DNA from: Phocaeicola faecalis
Lineage (GTDB): Bacteria; Bacteroidota; Bacteroidia; Bacteroidales; Bacteroidaceae
Direction: 5' to 3'
Assembly: GCF_021730445.1 (NCBI RefSeq)
Contig: NZ_JADNRM010000001.1
Coordinates: 759,004-823,003 of the forward strand
Length of the DNA: 64,000 nucleotides
Shown: piece by piece, positions 52,314 to 62,777 of the stretch
How the letters are laid out: each line of letters opens with the position of its first letter
How positions within the stretch are numbered: the stretch's first letter is position 1
Made by a program: the position numbers and the translations under genes
The notes under the pieces: model-generated
Databases searched by the model: none
Seen by the model: the letters and a program-made list of their open reading frames with translations, nothing else
Told to the model about the DNA's origin: nothing

Positions 52314-54566
52314 TTATTTATTGATATGGTCTGTAACAACAAAAGTTATCTCTCCCGCCTTAATCAAGTCCTCATGAGAAATAAGGTATTTATTCACTTT
52401 CTTGTTTCCTAATCTGATTTCCTTGATATAGTCTCCATGACCTTCCTTCTTGATGACCAGTTTGTCTTTACCCCAATATTTAGGGTCAAGCTTAATGGTT
52501 ATCTCATCAAAAGTCGGAGTGGTCAATGTATATTCGGGTACACCGGGGCAATCAGGATACAATCCCATCATACTGAAAATAGCCCATGTAGACATAGTAC
52601 CTGTATCATCATTTCCGGGGATACCGTCAGGTTTGGTAGTGAAGTGTTTGGCCAGCAACTCTTTTACCAATTTCTGAGTACGCCATTCTTCGCCTTTGAA
52701 ACGGCTGAACAAGTACGGATAGGCAATGTCCGGTTCGTTGGCAGGGTCATAATTTCCTTCATCGAACACACTTTGCAGCTTATCTACGAACTTCTTGTCG
52801 CCACCCATCAATTTTGTCAGCCCTTTGATATCATGAGGAACAAAGAAAGTGTAATTCCATGCATTTCCTTCGTGGAAACCGGGACTGGGTGCAAAGTTTG
52901 CTCCTTCTTTGGGGTCGAACGGTTCATAGAACTTGCCTTCCTGCGTAATGGGACGCAGAGTGCCAAATTCTTTGCAGAAATAATTCTTATAACCCATAGA
53001 ACGTTTGCGGAACAGCTTGGCATCTTCTTTCTTTCCCAGTTCTTCTGCCAAAGTAGACAGCGCATAATCTGCCACATAATATTCCAAGGCATGTGAAACA
53101 GAGTTATCATATTGGCTTTCCATCGGCACATATCCCTTTGCCATATAGTCATCATTATCCGGGCGCATCAGGTTATCCTTACCCGGAGTAGTGGCCGACT
53201 TATACATACCTTTATATGCCAAGTTGATGTCGAAGTCCTGAAGACCTTTCATCCAACTGTCCACAATAACCGGAATGGAAGGGTCGCCTTCCATTGTCAG
53301 CGTCTCACGTCCGTAAAGTTCCCATTTAGGGAACCATCCATGTTCCTTATACATTCCGAGCATGGTATGAATCATATCCATCTGGCGCTCAGGATATACC
53401 AGCGTCATCAATTGGTGTACGTTGCGATATGTATCCCACAATGAGAATACCGTATAACGGTTACGGTTGGTAGTCAGAATCTTATCGCCTTCCATCTGCG
53501 GGTATTGACCGCTAACGTCCTGAAGGATATTCGGATGGATAAGAGTGTGATACATGGCGGTATAGAATACTCCTTTTTGTTCTTCTGTTCCGCCTTTGAC
53601 AGTGATGCGTGAAAGGTCGTCATTCCACATCTTGCGTGCTTCGGCACGCAGTTTGTCGAATGTAGTTCCGAACGGTTGCTCCTTTTCAAGATTCAAACGT
53701 GCATTCTCGATGCTCACAAAGGATACGCCCATGCTGACTTCTATCGTTTCGCTCACTGTCGAGTCAAAAGTAAACCATGCACCGACATCGTCACCGCTCA
53801 TTTCCTTTGTGTAGGCAGTGTAAAGTTTATACTTGCCTGCCGTGTCATCCCACTGTGCTTCCACCCCCATCGGACGCATCATTTTCCAGTAGCCGCGTTT
53901 TGCCGGTACTTTATTAATGCGCATCACAAAATATATTGGGAATACAGCTTGCGGGTTATAACAAAAAGTACCCAGCAACTTGGTTCCTTCAATCTCACGG
54001 TCATTGACAAAACGCACTGTTGCGCCACTCTCGTTTGTCAATCCCTCACCCAGATTCAGCAAGATATTGCTTTGTCCTGCCGGAAAAGTGAAACGTGCCA
54101 TGCTGGTTCGGGGAGTAGCCGTCACTTCGCACTTTACATTATACTTATCCAATACATTGGTATAATAGCCGGGAGTAGCCAATTCATTGCTGTACACACT
54201 TCCGTAAGTATTAAAATCAACATTCAGCTTTCCGGTGGTCGGCATCAGCAGTAAAGAGCCTAATTCGGGGCAACCCACACCACTCAGGTTGACATGGGCA
54301 AATCCTGTCATATACTTATTATTGAACTCGTAAGGAGTAGACCACCAGGTGCTGTCCTTGTTAATCTTATTTTCGGGTACATCCCCCAATACATTGAGAG
54401 GCGTAACCGACATCATTCCCTGCGGACACATCGCACCGGGATTAGTCGTCCCATAATTCGTAGTCCCCACAAAAGGATTCACATAATCGGCCGGTTCTTT
54501 TTGCGCCATTGCAGTCAGCAAAGAAAACAATGCGACACCGGTCAAAATACTCAGTTTTCGTATCAT
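52314..54566 (-). CDS. GH92 alpha-mannosidase, exported
   Basis: A 750-residue calcium-dependent inverting alpha-mannosidase, secreted (signal near LLTAMAQ, residue 21). GH92 signatures are YVNPFVGTTNYGTTNPGAMC at the N-terminus, HVNLSGVGCPELGSLLLMPT, FSLWDTYRNVHQLMTLVYPE, KWELYGRETLTMEGDPSIPV and GNDDTGTMSTWAIFSMMGLY, the last of which carries the acidic residues used as base in this family. It would trim alpha-linked mannose from N-glycans. Two ATGs fit (54572 and 54566); I prefer MIRKLSILTG. The gene starts 6 bases after the upstream GH20 stop. Confidence 0.95.
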   Translation of the reverse strand: MIRKLSILTGVALFSLLTAMAQKEPADYVNPFVGTTNYGTTNPGAMCPQGMMSVTPLNVLGDVPENKINKDSTWWSTPYEFNNKYMTGFAHVNLSGVGCPELGSLLLMPTTGKLNVDFNTYGSVYSNELATPGYYTNVLDKYNVKCEVTATPRTSMARFTFPAGQSNILLNLGEGLTNESGATVRFVNDREIEGTKLLGTFCYNPQAVFPIYFVMRINKVPAKRGYWKMMRPMGVEAQWDDTAGKYKLYTAYTKEMSGDDVGAWFTFDSTVSETIEVSMGVSFVSIENARLNLEKEQPFGTTFDKLRAEARKMWNDDLSRITVKGGTEEQKGVFYTAMYHTLIHPNILQDVSGQYPQMEGDKILTTNRNRYTVFSLWDTYRNVHQLMTLVYPERQMDMIHTMLGMYKEHGWFPKWELYGRETLTMEGDPSIPVIVDSWMKGLQDFDINLAYKGMYKSATTPGKDNLMRPDNDDYMAKGYVPMESQYDNSVSHALEYYVADYALSTLAEELGKKEDAKLFRKRSMGYKNYFCKEFGTLRPITQEGKFYEPFDPKEGANFAPSPGFHEGNAWNYTFFVPHDIKGLTKLMGGDKKFVDKLQSVFDEGNYDPANEPDIAYPYLFSRFKGEEWRTQKLVKELLAKHFTTKPDGIPGNDDTGTMSTWAIFSMMGLYPDCPGVPEYTLTTPTFDEITIKLDPKYWGKDKLVIKKEGHGDYIKEIRLGNKKVNKYLISHEDLIKAGEITFVVTDHINK

Positions 54567-54572
54567 AGTCAT

Positions 54573-56633
54573 TTATTTAATTACAACTTCATCTGTAAAC
54601 AAGAAACCACCAAACTCGCCGGAAGTTGCCTGATAACGTACATAGCGTCCTTTAGCATTGCCTTCCCAACCAAAATTGGTAAAAGTTACCTTATCGTCTT
54701 TCACTACTTTATGCTCGATATGCTTCAATTCTGTAAAGTCTTTACCATCATCGGATATAGAGATTGTCACTTCGGCAGGCATAAATACCTCCGGTCCGCA
54801 AACCTGCATAAAGTCTGCACCGATAAAATGAAGTTCCGTCTCTTTCTCCAAATCAATCGTAACATCCATTCTTTTCTTGTCAATGAAACCTTGCCAACGC
54901 TTATCACCATACGTCCATCCGCCACGGACACCATCGACCAAAGCCGTATCCCCCCCGGCAGCATATCCGGGATAATAAGCAGCATCAGGGCCATAAGTCA
55001 CTTTCTTCCCTACTGCCAGATGTTCCACCGGCTTATCAGCTCCGGGACGGTTACCGATTTCATTTTTCAGTTCAAACGGATAATAACCGGATTTTTTCAA
55101 TTCTTCCACCGCTTTTAGAGCCCGTACATGGAAGTCTTCATAATTCTTCTTCGACGGTGCACTCCAGGCAACTTCCGCCAACGCAAGAACACGGGGGTAA
55201 ATCATCATTTCAGCATGCTCGGGTGTCGGAATATATTCTGTAAACAGATTTGCCTGCACACCATACACCAGTCCCACCTTTTCGGCACTCAACGTATCAG
55301 GTACCGGATTAAAGGAATAGACTTTGGACAAAGGCAGATACCCGCCGATAGCCTCGGGCTGAGAATCCGGTGCATCCTGATAAGAATCAAAATAACAAAA
55401 TTCACCCGGAGTCATAATAGCCTTATGACCGGCTTCCACCGCTTTCATTCCTCCTTCCGTTCCACGCCATGACATAACTGTAGCATTAGGTGCCAATCCT
55501 CCTTCAAGAATTTCATCCCACCCCAACAGTTTGCGGTTGTGGGCATTCAGGAACATTTCAATGCGATGAATCAGATAACTCTGCAATTCGTTCACATCTT
55601 TCAAACCTTCCTTCTTCATCCGTGCCTGACATAACTTACAAGTAGGCCAAGATGCTTTACCCGCCTCATCTCCACCAATATGGATATATTCGGACGGGAA
55701 TAATTCCATCACTTCCGTCAGCACATTCTCCAGAAATTCAAAAGTCTTTTCATTGCCCACACAGAAATCAGCCTGCTTATAAGGTTCGTGTGTACAAGAC
55801 AGTTCGGGATAAGCCGTCAATACTTCTTCCGAGTGTGCCGGCATTTCTATTTCGGGAATGATGGTTATATAACGAGCTTTGGCATAAGCCACCAATTCAC
55901 GGATATCCTCTTTGGTGTAATAGCCTCCATAAGCATTCTCACTACCTTCTTCACGATATTGACGACCATTGTTCCACCATTCTTTCCAGGTGGGGAACTC
56001 ACGCCACGCAGCAAATTCAGTGAGATGGGGATATTTATCTATTTCAATACGCCAGCCTGCCGCATCAGTCAGATGTAAATGGAGGCGGTTCAGTTTATAA
56101 TAGGCAAAAGCATCAATCTGCTTTTTCACAAAATTCACATCAAAGAAATGACGGGAAACATCGAGCATCATACCACGATAGGCAAAGCGTGGCTCGTCGG
56201 TAACGGTTCCTACCGGCAATTCCTTTTTCTCATTGACCATTTGAAGGAATGTCTGGACACCATAAAAAAGTCCTGCACCCGAGGTAGCCCGGATTTTTAC
56301 CTGCTTCGGAGTTACTTCCAATACATATCCTTCGGGCGAAGTAATATCCGGCAACCGGTCTACTTGTTGAAGAATGACCGCATTATCGGCCACTTCTTCC
56401 AGAGCAGCGTCCAATTGATAAGGAGAGCCGGCCATGTAGTCTGCCAATACCGTTTTATCCTCTTGGGGTGCATCTATCCATAATTTTGTTTGATTATTCA
56501 ATTGAAAAGCACCCTTTTGCAAGTCTGCACTCAATGGAACGGGAATCACAGAAAGTGTCTCTTTCTGTTCCTTGGCGCAACCCGCCAACAACAGGCTCAA
56601 CGCCACACCTGCCAATAGTGTAAGTTTCCTCAT
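54573..56633 (-). CDS. GH20 beta-N-acetylhexosaminidase lipoprotein (first copy)
   Basis: A 686-residue lipoprotein (LLLAGC, Cys19) with the GH20b alpha/beta domain (about 25-150), catalytic barrel (about 155-490) and a C-terminal region like an F5/8-type discoidin domain (about 540-686). The catalytic pair is Asp322-Glu323 in YIHIGGDEAGKASW; MLDVSRHFFDVNFVKKQIDA and LHLHLTDAAGWRIEIDKYP are other GH20 signatures. Note TDAAGW where the second copy has SDDQGW. It cleaves terminal GlcNAc or GalNAc. The start overlaps the stop of the upstream mutarotase-like gene by 4 bases, so translation is coupled. Confidence 0.95.
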   Translation of the reverse strand: MRKLTLLAGVALSLLLAGCAKEQKETLSVIPVPLSADLQKGAFQLNNQTKLWIDAPQEDKTVLADYMAGSPYQLDAALEEVADNAVILQQVDRLPDITSPEGYVLEVTPKQVKIRATSGAGLFYGVQTFLQMVNEKKELPVGTVTDEPRFAYRGMMLDVSRHFFDVNFVKKQIDAFAYYKLNRLHLHLTDAAGWRIEIDKYPHLTEFAAWREFPTWKEWWNNGRQYREEGSENAYGGYYTKEDIRELVAYAKARYITIIPEIEMPAHSEEVLTAYPELSCTHEPYKQADFCVGNEKTFEFLENVLTEVMELFPSEYIHIGGDEAGKASWPTCKLCQARMKKEGLKDVNELQSYLIHRIEMFLNAHNRKLLGWDEILEGGLAPNATVMSWRGTEGGMKAVEAGHKAIMTPGEFCYFDSYQDAPDSQPEAIGGYLPLSKVYSFNPVPDTLSAEKVGLVYGVQANLFTEYIPTPEHAEMMIYPRVLALAEVAWSAPSKKNYEDFHVRALKAVEELKKSGYYPFELKNEIGNRPGADKPVEHLAVGKKVTYGPDAAYYPGYAAGGDTALVDGVRGGWTYGDKRWQGFIDKKRMDVTIDLEKETELHFIGADFMQVCGPEVFMPAEVTISISDDGKDFTELKHIEHKVVKDDKVTFTNFGWEGNAKGRYVRYQATSGEFGGFLFTDEVVIK

Positions 56634-57769
56634 TTTCTATTCTCTTTAATTCTGTTTATTTCATTGGTACGAATACCCGGTTTTAATTCACCATTTATTA
56701 TATAAGTATAAACTCCGTCGGCAACCAAAGCTGCTCCTGCACGTGCTCCCTGTTCATATTCACCCAAAGAGTTCCATTCATCTTTCGCAGGATAGTAAAG
56801 CAACAGATTCTTATTGAACTGATACCACTCCACCGGATGCGACAGATATTCTTTTCCCGCATAAATGCCCTGCAAGGCTTTCAGGAATATATCCTTATTG
56901 ACACCGCCCACACACAAAATAGCCTCTTCTCCCCAAGGAACGGCTGCTCCACCTCCCAATGAAATACTTTTTCTTTCTTTATCGACCGGGGTCGCTACCG
57001 AAGTCCATTCTTTCGTCTCGGGTGAATATACATAACCGTCCACAGACAAGGTTGCCTCGCGTCCATCTACAGCCGGAGCAAAGCCTCCCCAAACATAAAG
57101 TTTTCCTCCCTGTGCCGCACATACCGGTTGCACTCTCGGTTCGCCGGGCACATTGGCCTCTTTCTGCCATCCCTTATCCAAGTTTGACAAATCCAGCGAA
57201 TACATATCCGAAGAGGGAACACCATTCACATTTCCTCCTACGATATACAGCAAATCACCGATTAAGGCACCTGCCATATTATCGACAGTCACGGGTAAAG
57301 AAGGTAAAGTATCGGTTACCAGGGCGTCTTCTTGCAAAGATAAAAGAAATACATCAGATATACTACCATCAGCAGTAGTTCCTCCAACACAAATTAACCC
57401 TTTTTGTGTAGAAATAGTTACTCCATACGCTGACGCTTCAGGCAAAAGACCTATTTGTTTCCACCGGAAGGTGGTATCCGATGATAAAGGAGTGGCATAA
57501 ACTTCATTATAAAACACCTTTTTTCCGCCATCGGCAACAGGAATATCCGGGAAATTACATCCACCCGCCATTATCAAACGGCCTTCTGTTACTCCTGCAT
57601 ATAAAGCAGAAACTCCCTTAAGAAAAGCGGCATTCCCCGAAGGGAAGCCGTTCATTTTCTCAAGAGATATTTCAGAACCGGACGCATCAGTGTGATGGCA
57701 TGCACTGCATGCCAATAAACCACCCACTAATACAGCCAGCAAATTTCCATATAATTGTTTCTTTGTCAC
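56630..57769 (-). CDS. Kelch-type mutarotase lipoprotein (sialic acid epimerase-like)
   Basis: A 379-residue protein with a lipoprotein signal (LLACSAC, Cys near residue 21) and a kelch-like beta-propeller: LIMAGGCNFPD, GLICVGGTTADGS, LLYIVGGNVNGV, KLYVWGGFAPA and AILCVGGVNKD give at least five blades. It matches cyclically permuted mutarotases related to NanM, which equilibrates alpha- and beta-N-acetylneuraminic acid after sialidase release. Placed between two GH20 hexosaminidases, it supports a role in sialic acid use. Full NanM function is inferred, since the catalytic residues cannot be confirmed by eye. Confidence 0.85.
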   Translation of the reverse strand: MTKKQLYGNLLAVLVGGLLACSACHHTDASGSEISLEKMNGFPSGNAAFLKGVSALYAGVTEGRLIMAGGCNFPDIPVADGGKKVFYNEVYATPLSSDTTFRWKQIGLLPEASAYGVTISTQKGLICVGGTTADGSISDVFLLSLQEDALVTDTLPSLPVTVDNMAGALIGDLLYIVGGNVNGVPSSDMYSLDLSNLDKGWQKEANVPGEPRVQPVCAAQGGKLYVWGGFAPAVDGREATLSVDGYVYSPETKEWTSVATPVDKERKSISLGGGAAVPWGEEAILCVGGVNKDIFLKALQGIYAGKEYLSHPVEWYQFNKNLLLYYPAKDEWNSLGEYEQGARAGAALVADGVYTYIINGELKPGIRTNEINRIKENRK

Positions 57770-57785
57770 ACAAGCTATGGATTAA

Positions 57786-60110
57786 TCAGTTCAACGAAAT
57801 TTCATCTACAAACAAGAAGGCAGGATTGCCTTTACCACCATGCCAAGCAGGAATGCTATGTTCCGTCAAAGCTGTCACCTTGACATAACGAGCCTTAACC
57901 GGTGAGAATGTCAATGTATGGTTAAACACTCCGTTCTTGTCATCCTGCTTCATGGCAGGATATTTTTCTGAAGCAACTTCTTTAAAGTTCAGACCGTCTT
58001 CGGACACTGCTACAGAAAGGGCACGAGCATCAAATACCCAGTCCCCCTTTTCTACACAAGTAGAGATAGAAGCACTTTGAATTTCGGTCGGTTCTTTCAA
58101 ATCAATCACAGCTTCCATGTCATTTTTATAGAAAGCAATCCAACGGCCTGTCTTATAATTTCCATTACCTTTCAATCCATCCACCAAAGTGGGAGCACCG
58201 TTAAATTCATATTGCTTATTTACCGGCTGCAACATAGTGATAGGTTTCATACTTGCCTTGTTGAAAGCGATGTCCTCTTTCACCACACGGCTGTTTCCTG
58301 TAGGACGAACTGCCACTGCCTGGAAAGTGCAGTTTTCTTTGAGTTTCAAAGGTTCTGTATACTGTGCTGACGCAGCAGTCGGCTCGCTTCCATCCAATGT
58401 GTAATAAATCGGACAATTATCAATAGTAGATAAAGTTACATCCAATGTTCCATCCTGCGGATTAGGAGTGAAAACAGCATTTACATCAAATACATGAGTA
58501 GCATAATTGTACTTATATACATCGTATACATCTACCAGTTGCGGCAAACGTTTCAAGAAGTCTTCATAATTTTTCTTCGCAGGCATTGTCCATTGTACTT
58601 CGGCCAAAGCAGCCATACGAGGCAATTCCATGTATTCTACCTGACTGAAAGTAGGAATATATTCCGTCCACAAGTTAGCCTGTACACCTTTTATATACTT
58701 TTGTTCTTCAGGAGTGAGAGACTTAGGCATCGGCTCATAAGAATAAACTCTTTCGATAGGCAGATAACCACCGATGGCTTCCGGCTCATTCTCAACGTCC
58801 TTAGACTGATAATAATCAAAATACAGATAAGTATTCGGCGACATAATCACATCATGTTTCTGCTTGGCAGCCTCTATACCGCCTGATTCGCCACGCCATG
58901 ACATAACAGTTGAGTTGGGGGCCAATCCACCTTCCAGAATTTCGTCCCAGCCTATAATCTGACGACCTTTGTCATTCAAGAACTTCTCTGCATGATTGAT
59001 AATGAAGCTCTGCAAATATTCTTCTGCCGAATGTTTCTTATCACCCTTTATACCCAATGCCTTGATACGTGCCTGGCACTTCGGACAAGTTTTCCAACGC
59101 ACTTTCGGACATTCGTCACCTCCTACATGAATATATTCAGACGGGAAAATCTCAATGATTTCACCCAATACATCGTCAATAAACTTCAGTGTCTCATCAT
59201 TTCCGGCACACAGTACATCATCCGATATACCCCATATTTTCCATACTTCATACGGGCCTCCTGTACATCCCAATTCCGGATAAGCGGTCAAAGCAGCCTG
59301 CATGTGTCCCGGCATATCGATTTCAGGAACAACCGTAATATGTTGGTCGGCAGCATAGGCAACGATTTCTTTTGCTTCTTCCTGAGTATAGAAACCACCA
59401 TAAGGCTGACCGTCATATTTACCGGTATTATGTCCGATTACAGTTTCTGTTCTCTTTGAACCGACTTCCGTCAATCCGGGACGGCTCTTGATTTCGATTC
59501 TCCATCCTTGGTCATCAGAGATGTGCCAGTGGAAACGGTTAATGTTATGCAAAGCCAACATATCAATAAAACGTTTCACCGAGTCGACCGGGAAGAAATG
59601 GCGAGACACATCCAAATGTGCTCCACGATAAGAAAAACGAGGATAGTCACTGATTTCTACTGCGGGCAAAGCAATGTCCATGCCTTGTACCACCGGAATA
59701 GACTTACGCAATGTCTGGATACCATAGAAAACACCGGCTTCTGTCGGACCGGATATCACGACATTGGCATCCGTCACTTTCAATTGATAACCTTCCGGAT
59801 TTTCTGCATTCCCTCCCAATTGCAAGAGAATACCTTTACCTTCCGTACCGGCTTGTACAGTCAAGCTTTTTCCGGTCAAATCTTTAATATAACTTGCCAA
59901 GAACTCTGCATTCTTTTGCATTTTCTCATTGCCTTCGGGATACATAATCTTTGTACCCTCCGACAAAATGAACGGAGCAGCCTGTTCCATTACCGAGATT
60001 TCCTGCGGCAACGGGATAACCTGATAATTTGCTTCTTTTACTTGTGTGTTGCAGGATACAAGCATCAAACCTGCCACAGACAGCCCTGCTAGGCTCATTA
60101 AATGTTTCAT
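57786..60110 (-). CDS. GH20 beta-N-acetylhexosaminidase lipoprotein (second copy)
   Basis: A 774-residue lipoprotein (VSC, Cys near residue 20). The catalytic barrel shows LDVSRHFFPVDSVKRFIDML, FHWHISDDQGWRIEIKSRP, and Asp332-Glu333 in IHVGGDECPKVRW. After it come a chitobiase-type C-terminal domain (YYTLDGSEPTAASAQYTEPL, about 545-605) and an F5/8-type domain (about 630-774). This architecture is larger than the first copy and typical of enzymes acting on complex N-glycans. It follows the beta-mannosidase gene by 17 bases and precedes the mutarotase by 16. The two GH20 enzymes probably differ in linkage preference. Confidence 0.95.
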   Translation of the reverse strand: MKHLMSLAGLSVAGLMLVSCNTQVKEANYQVIPLPQEISVMEQAAPFILSEGTKIMYPEGNEKMQKNAEFLASYIKDLTGKSLTVQAGTEGKGILLQLGGNAENPEGYQLKVTDANVVISGPTEAGVFYGIQTLRKSIPVVQGMDIALPAVEISDYPRFSYRGAHLDVSRHFFPVDSVKRFIDMLALHNINRFHWHISDDQGWRIEIKSRPGLTEVGSKRTETVIGHNTGKYDGQPYGGFYTQEEAKEIVAYAADQHITVVPEIDMPGHMQAALTAYPELGCTGGPYEVWKIWGISDDVLCAGNDETLKFIDDVLGEIIEIFPSEYIHVGGDECPKVRWKTCPKCQARIKALGIKGDKKHSAEEYLQSFIINHAEKFLNDKGRQIIGWDEILEGGLAPNSTVMSWRGESGGIEAAKQKHDVIMSPNTYLYFDYYQSKDVENEPEAIGGYLPIERVYSYEPMPKSLTPEEQKYIKGVQANLWTEYIPTFSQVEYMELPRMAALAEVQWTMPAKKNYEDFLKRLPQLVDVYDVYKYNYATHVFDVNAVFTPNPQDGTLDVTLSTIDNCPIYYTLDGSEPTAASAQYTEPLKLKENCTFQAVAVRPTGNSRVVKEDIAFNKASMKPITMLQPVNKQYEFNGAPTLVDGLKGNGNYKTGRWIAFYKNDMEAVIDLKEPTEIQSASISTCVEKGDWVFDARALSVAVSEDGLNFKEVASEKYPAMKQDDKNGVFNHTLTFSPVKARYVKVTALTEHSIPAWHGGKGNPAFLFVDEISLN

Positions 60111-60127
60111 AATATATACTTAATTGA

Positions 60128-62725
60128 TTAGTTAGTATCGCTTAATTGATGGATACGAATATCCAATTTCCCATCTTTCAACAACTCCTCGGAAGTAACC
60201 ACCACTTTCTTCGTTTGTCCCGGCAACAGGTCGAAGAAATTATCAGAGAACCTTGCTCCCTGAAGAGAAGACTCCAATAAGGTGGGTTCCAACTGCTTAG
60301 GTATTTCGATAAACACATCTCTTGCCAACTGCTTGGAAGATAGTGTTATCTCACACTTGCCATCCATTTGCTTCACCTTATAGCGTATATCAGCCTTAGG
60401 CAAATCCTGCTCTTTGGCAAAGTTGAAATAATAAATTTCTTCGGACAATACTTCGCCTTTCTTGTTTTTCAGCGTCATCAGTAAGAAGGTATTCCTTGGA
60501 TTAGGAGTCATTCCCTCGTACTTCTCCTTATAATATAAGGTAGAAGCATTAGCGGGCACTTCACCTTTTATCTCTTGCTTCTTTAATACTTTCCCGTCAA
60601 AATCCATCAGACGCAACTGAAGGGTGACATCTTTATCGGCTTCCAACTTGTCGGACATTACATAGATATTCAAATCATCCCCTTCTTTTATTGCATCCAC
60701 CAATACCGGAGCGAAAGCCCTCTTTGCCTGATAGTGCATGGCTTTCCAGTTTCCATAATAATCGATGCTCGACCAAGAAACAACCGGCCAACTGTCATTC
60801 AGCTGCCAATAAAGCGTGCCCATACAATAAGGACGGTTGCGGCGATGGGCTTCCATCCCATGACGCATCCCTTGTCCTTGCAATACCAAGCCCAAGTACA
60901 CCAGTTGTTCAAAGTCTTCGGGAACCTTATAATACAGCCCCATCGTCTTTTTAATCAAGAAGTTACCGGTAGAAGCCTTCTGATGGGCATTCATCACTTC
61001 CGATTCCAACGCATAATCTTCGGGTGCGGCGAAAGTGGCAATAGTCTTCATTTCCGGGAATGCCTGGAAACCATATTCGCTCATAAAACGAGGTATCTCC
61101 GTATCGAAACTCTCGAAGGGTTTCTGTCCATACCATGTCCCCCAGTTATGGCTGTCGGCTATCTTCCAACTCTCCGGGCGTCCCCAATTGGCTTCGTAAG
61201 GAGAGCCGTGCATATAGAAGCGGTCGGCATCCAATTCTTTCACCTTGCGGGGCAGCAATTCACGGAACAGTTTGTCGTATCCTTGTTTCATACCTTCCAT
61301 TATGGCAGGGTCGGTATATTTCTTGTCCCATCCCCAATAACGCATTCCTTCATAGATTTCATTATTTCCACACCACATGGCCAAACTTGCATGATTGCGC
61401 AAACGCTTGATATTGTAGTCGGCTTCCGCCTCCACACGCTTCAAGAAAGCAGGGTCTGACGGATAAGTGGTACAAGCAAAAATGAAGTCCTGCCAAATCA
61501 GGATACCGTTTTCATCGGCTTCCTTATAAAAAGCATCATCCTCATACACACCGCCACCCCATACACGAAGCATGTTCATATTGGCCTCTTTCACATCTTT
61601 GAATAATCGGTGGTAGCGTTCAGGCGTGACATTGGGCAACGAAGCATCATCGGGAATGAAGTTCGCTCCCTTAGCGAACATCGGTTTACCGTTTACCTCG
61701 AAATAGAAAGATTCACCTTGGGCATCTTTCTCCTTTACTACACGGATATTACGCAGTCCGATACGTTCCTGCTTGGAAGCAATCACTTTGCCATCCACCT
61801 TTACCTGAGCTTCAAAGTCATATAAAGCAGGTTCGCCCCAACCATTCGGCATCCAAAGATGAGGATTGGCGATTTCTATGGGTATATTGATTTCATTCGC
61901 ACCCGGTTGCAGGGTCACTTCTTTCTGCTTCGTTGTCTTTTCACCGTCTTTATAAGAATAACTCACGGTCACTTCCGCCTTTTGAGGAGTAGAAGTGATA
62001 TTATTTATTGCCAACTGATTCTCGACCTTCGCCAATTCCTCAGTTACCGATGCTTGGCGCACATAATAATCCTCAATAGCTGCCACATCATAATAAACCA
62101 AATGTACGGGACGCCATATACCACTGGTAGCCAATCGAATACCCCAATCCCATCCATAGCTGTAAGGTGCTTTACGGGTATAGATACTGACACGCTTGTC
62201 ACTATGGTCATTGTCTGCCGGATAGTCGAATCCGTTTGTTTCCCATTGCGGTAATGCCTGTTTGATGGGTGAATGGAAATAGACCTGTAAACGGTTTTCC
62301 CCCTTCCTCAATACCTCTTTCACAGGAAGAGTATAACCGACAAACATATTGTCTGTACGTTCCAATAAAGAGCCGTTCAGATAAATATCAGCATAAGTAT
62401 CCAATCCTTCAAACTGGAGTACGGCAGCATCACGTGCCAGCTGTTCGTCCGTCACATTGAAAGTAGTTCTATATGTCCAATCCTCCTTTTCCACCCATTG
62501 CACCTTCTCTTCGTTCTTACCATAAAAAGGATTCGGAATGATACCATAGCTTATCAAATTCTGGTGTACCGTACTAGGAACTATAGCCGGCAACCACTCA
62601 TTCTTGCCTGCCTGGTTGAATTCCCATCCTTTATTCAGGTTTATCTTCTCAGGCTCCTTATACTCCTTGGCACCTAATATCATGGGGATGCATCCCATCA
62701 TCATTAACATTCGCAATTTTCTCAT
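60128..62725 (-). CDS. GH2 beta-mannosidase, exported
   Basis: An 865-residue secreted enzyme (signal cleavage after about residue 19). The N-terminal sugar-binding domain shows NLNKGWEFNQAGKNEWLPA and VPSTVHQNLISYGIIPNPFY, typical of beta-mannosidases within GH2. The acid/base is Glu456 in MWCGNNEIYEGM and the nucleophile Glu550 in RFMSEYGFQAFP. C-terminal Ig-like and mannosidase-type domains complete it. Beta-mannosidase acts on the Man-beta-1,4-GlcNAc core link of N-glycans, so it completes core breakdown in this operon. It lies 52 bases after the sialate esterase gene and 17 bases before GH20. Confidence 0.95.
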   Translation of the reverse strand: MRKLRMLMMMGCIPMILGAKEYKEPEKINLNKGWEFNQAGKNEWLPAIVPSTVHQNLISYGIIPNPFYGKNEEKVQWVEKEDWTYRTTFNVTDEQLARDAAVLQFEGLDTYADIYLNGSLLERTDNMFVGYTLPVKEVLRKGENRLQVYFHSPIKQALPQWETNGFDYPADNDHSDKRVSIYTRKAPYSYGWDWGIRLATSGIWRPVHLVYYDVAAIEDYYVRQASVTEELAKVENQLAINNITSTPQKAEVTVSYSYKDGEKTTKQKEVTLQPGANEINIPIEIANPHLWMPNGWGEPALYDFEAQVKVDGKVIASKQERIGLRNIRVVKEKDAQGESFYFEVNGKPMFAKGANFIPDDASLPNVTPERYHRLFKDVKEANMNMLRVWGGGVYEDDAFYKEADENGILIWQDFIFACTTYPSDPAFLKRVEAEADYNIKRLRNHASLAMWCGNNEIYEGMRYWGWDKKYTDPAIMEGMKQGYDKLFRELLPRKVKELDADRFYMHGSPYEANWGRPESWKIADSHNWGTWYGQKPFESFDTEIPRFMSEYGFQAFPEMKTIATFAAPEDYALESEVMNAHQKASTGNFLIKKTMGLYYKVPEDFEQLVYLGLVLQGQGMRHGMEAHRRNRPYCMGTLYWQLNDSWPVVSWSSIDYYGNWKAMHYQAKRAFAPVLVDAIKEGDDLNIYVMSDKLEADKDVTLQLRLMDFDGKVLKKQEIKGEVPANASTLYYKEKYEGMTPNPRNTFLLMTLKNKKGEVLSEEIYYFNFAKEQDLPKADIRYKVKQMDGKCEITLSSKQLARDVFIEIPKQLEPTLLESSLQGARFSDNFFDLLPGQTKKVVVTSEELLKDGKLDIRIHQLSDTN

Positions 62726-62777
62726 ATCTTACATCTTTTTATCGTTCCAACGGGGAAGCGTAAAGCTTCCCCTATCG

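Noticed and set aside
53676-55118. Plus-strand frames of 192 and 274 codons inside the GH92 and GH20 genes
   Set aside because: Antisense to well-supported glycosidases; the translations show no domain or signal pattern.
59508-60092. Plus-strand frame of 194 codons
   Set aside because: Antisense to the N-terminal half of the second GH20 gene; no recognisable features.
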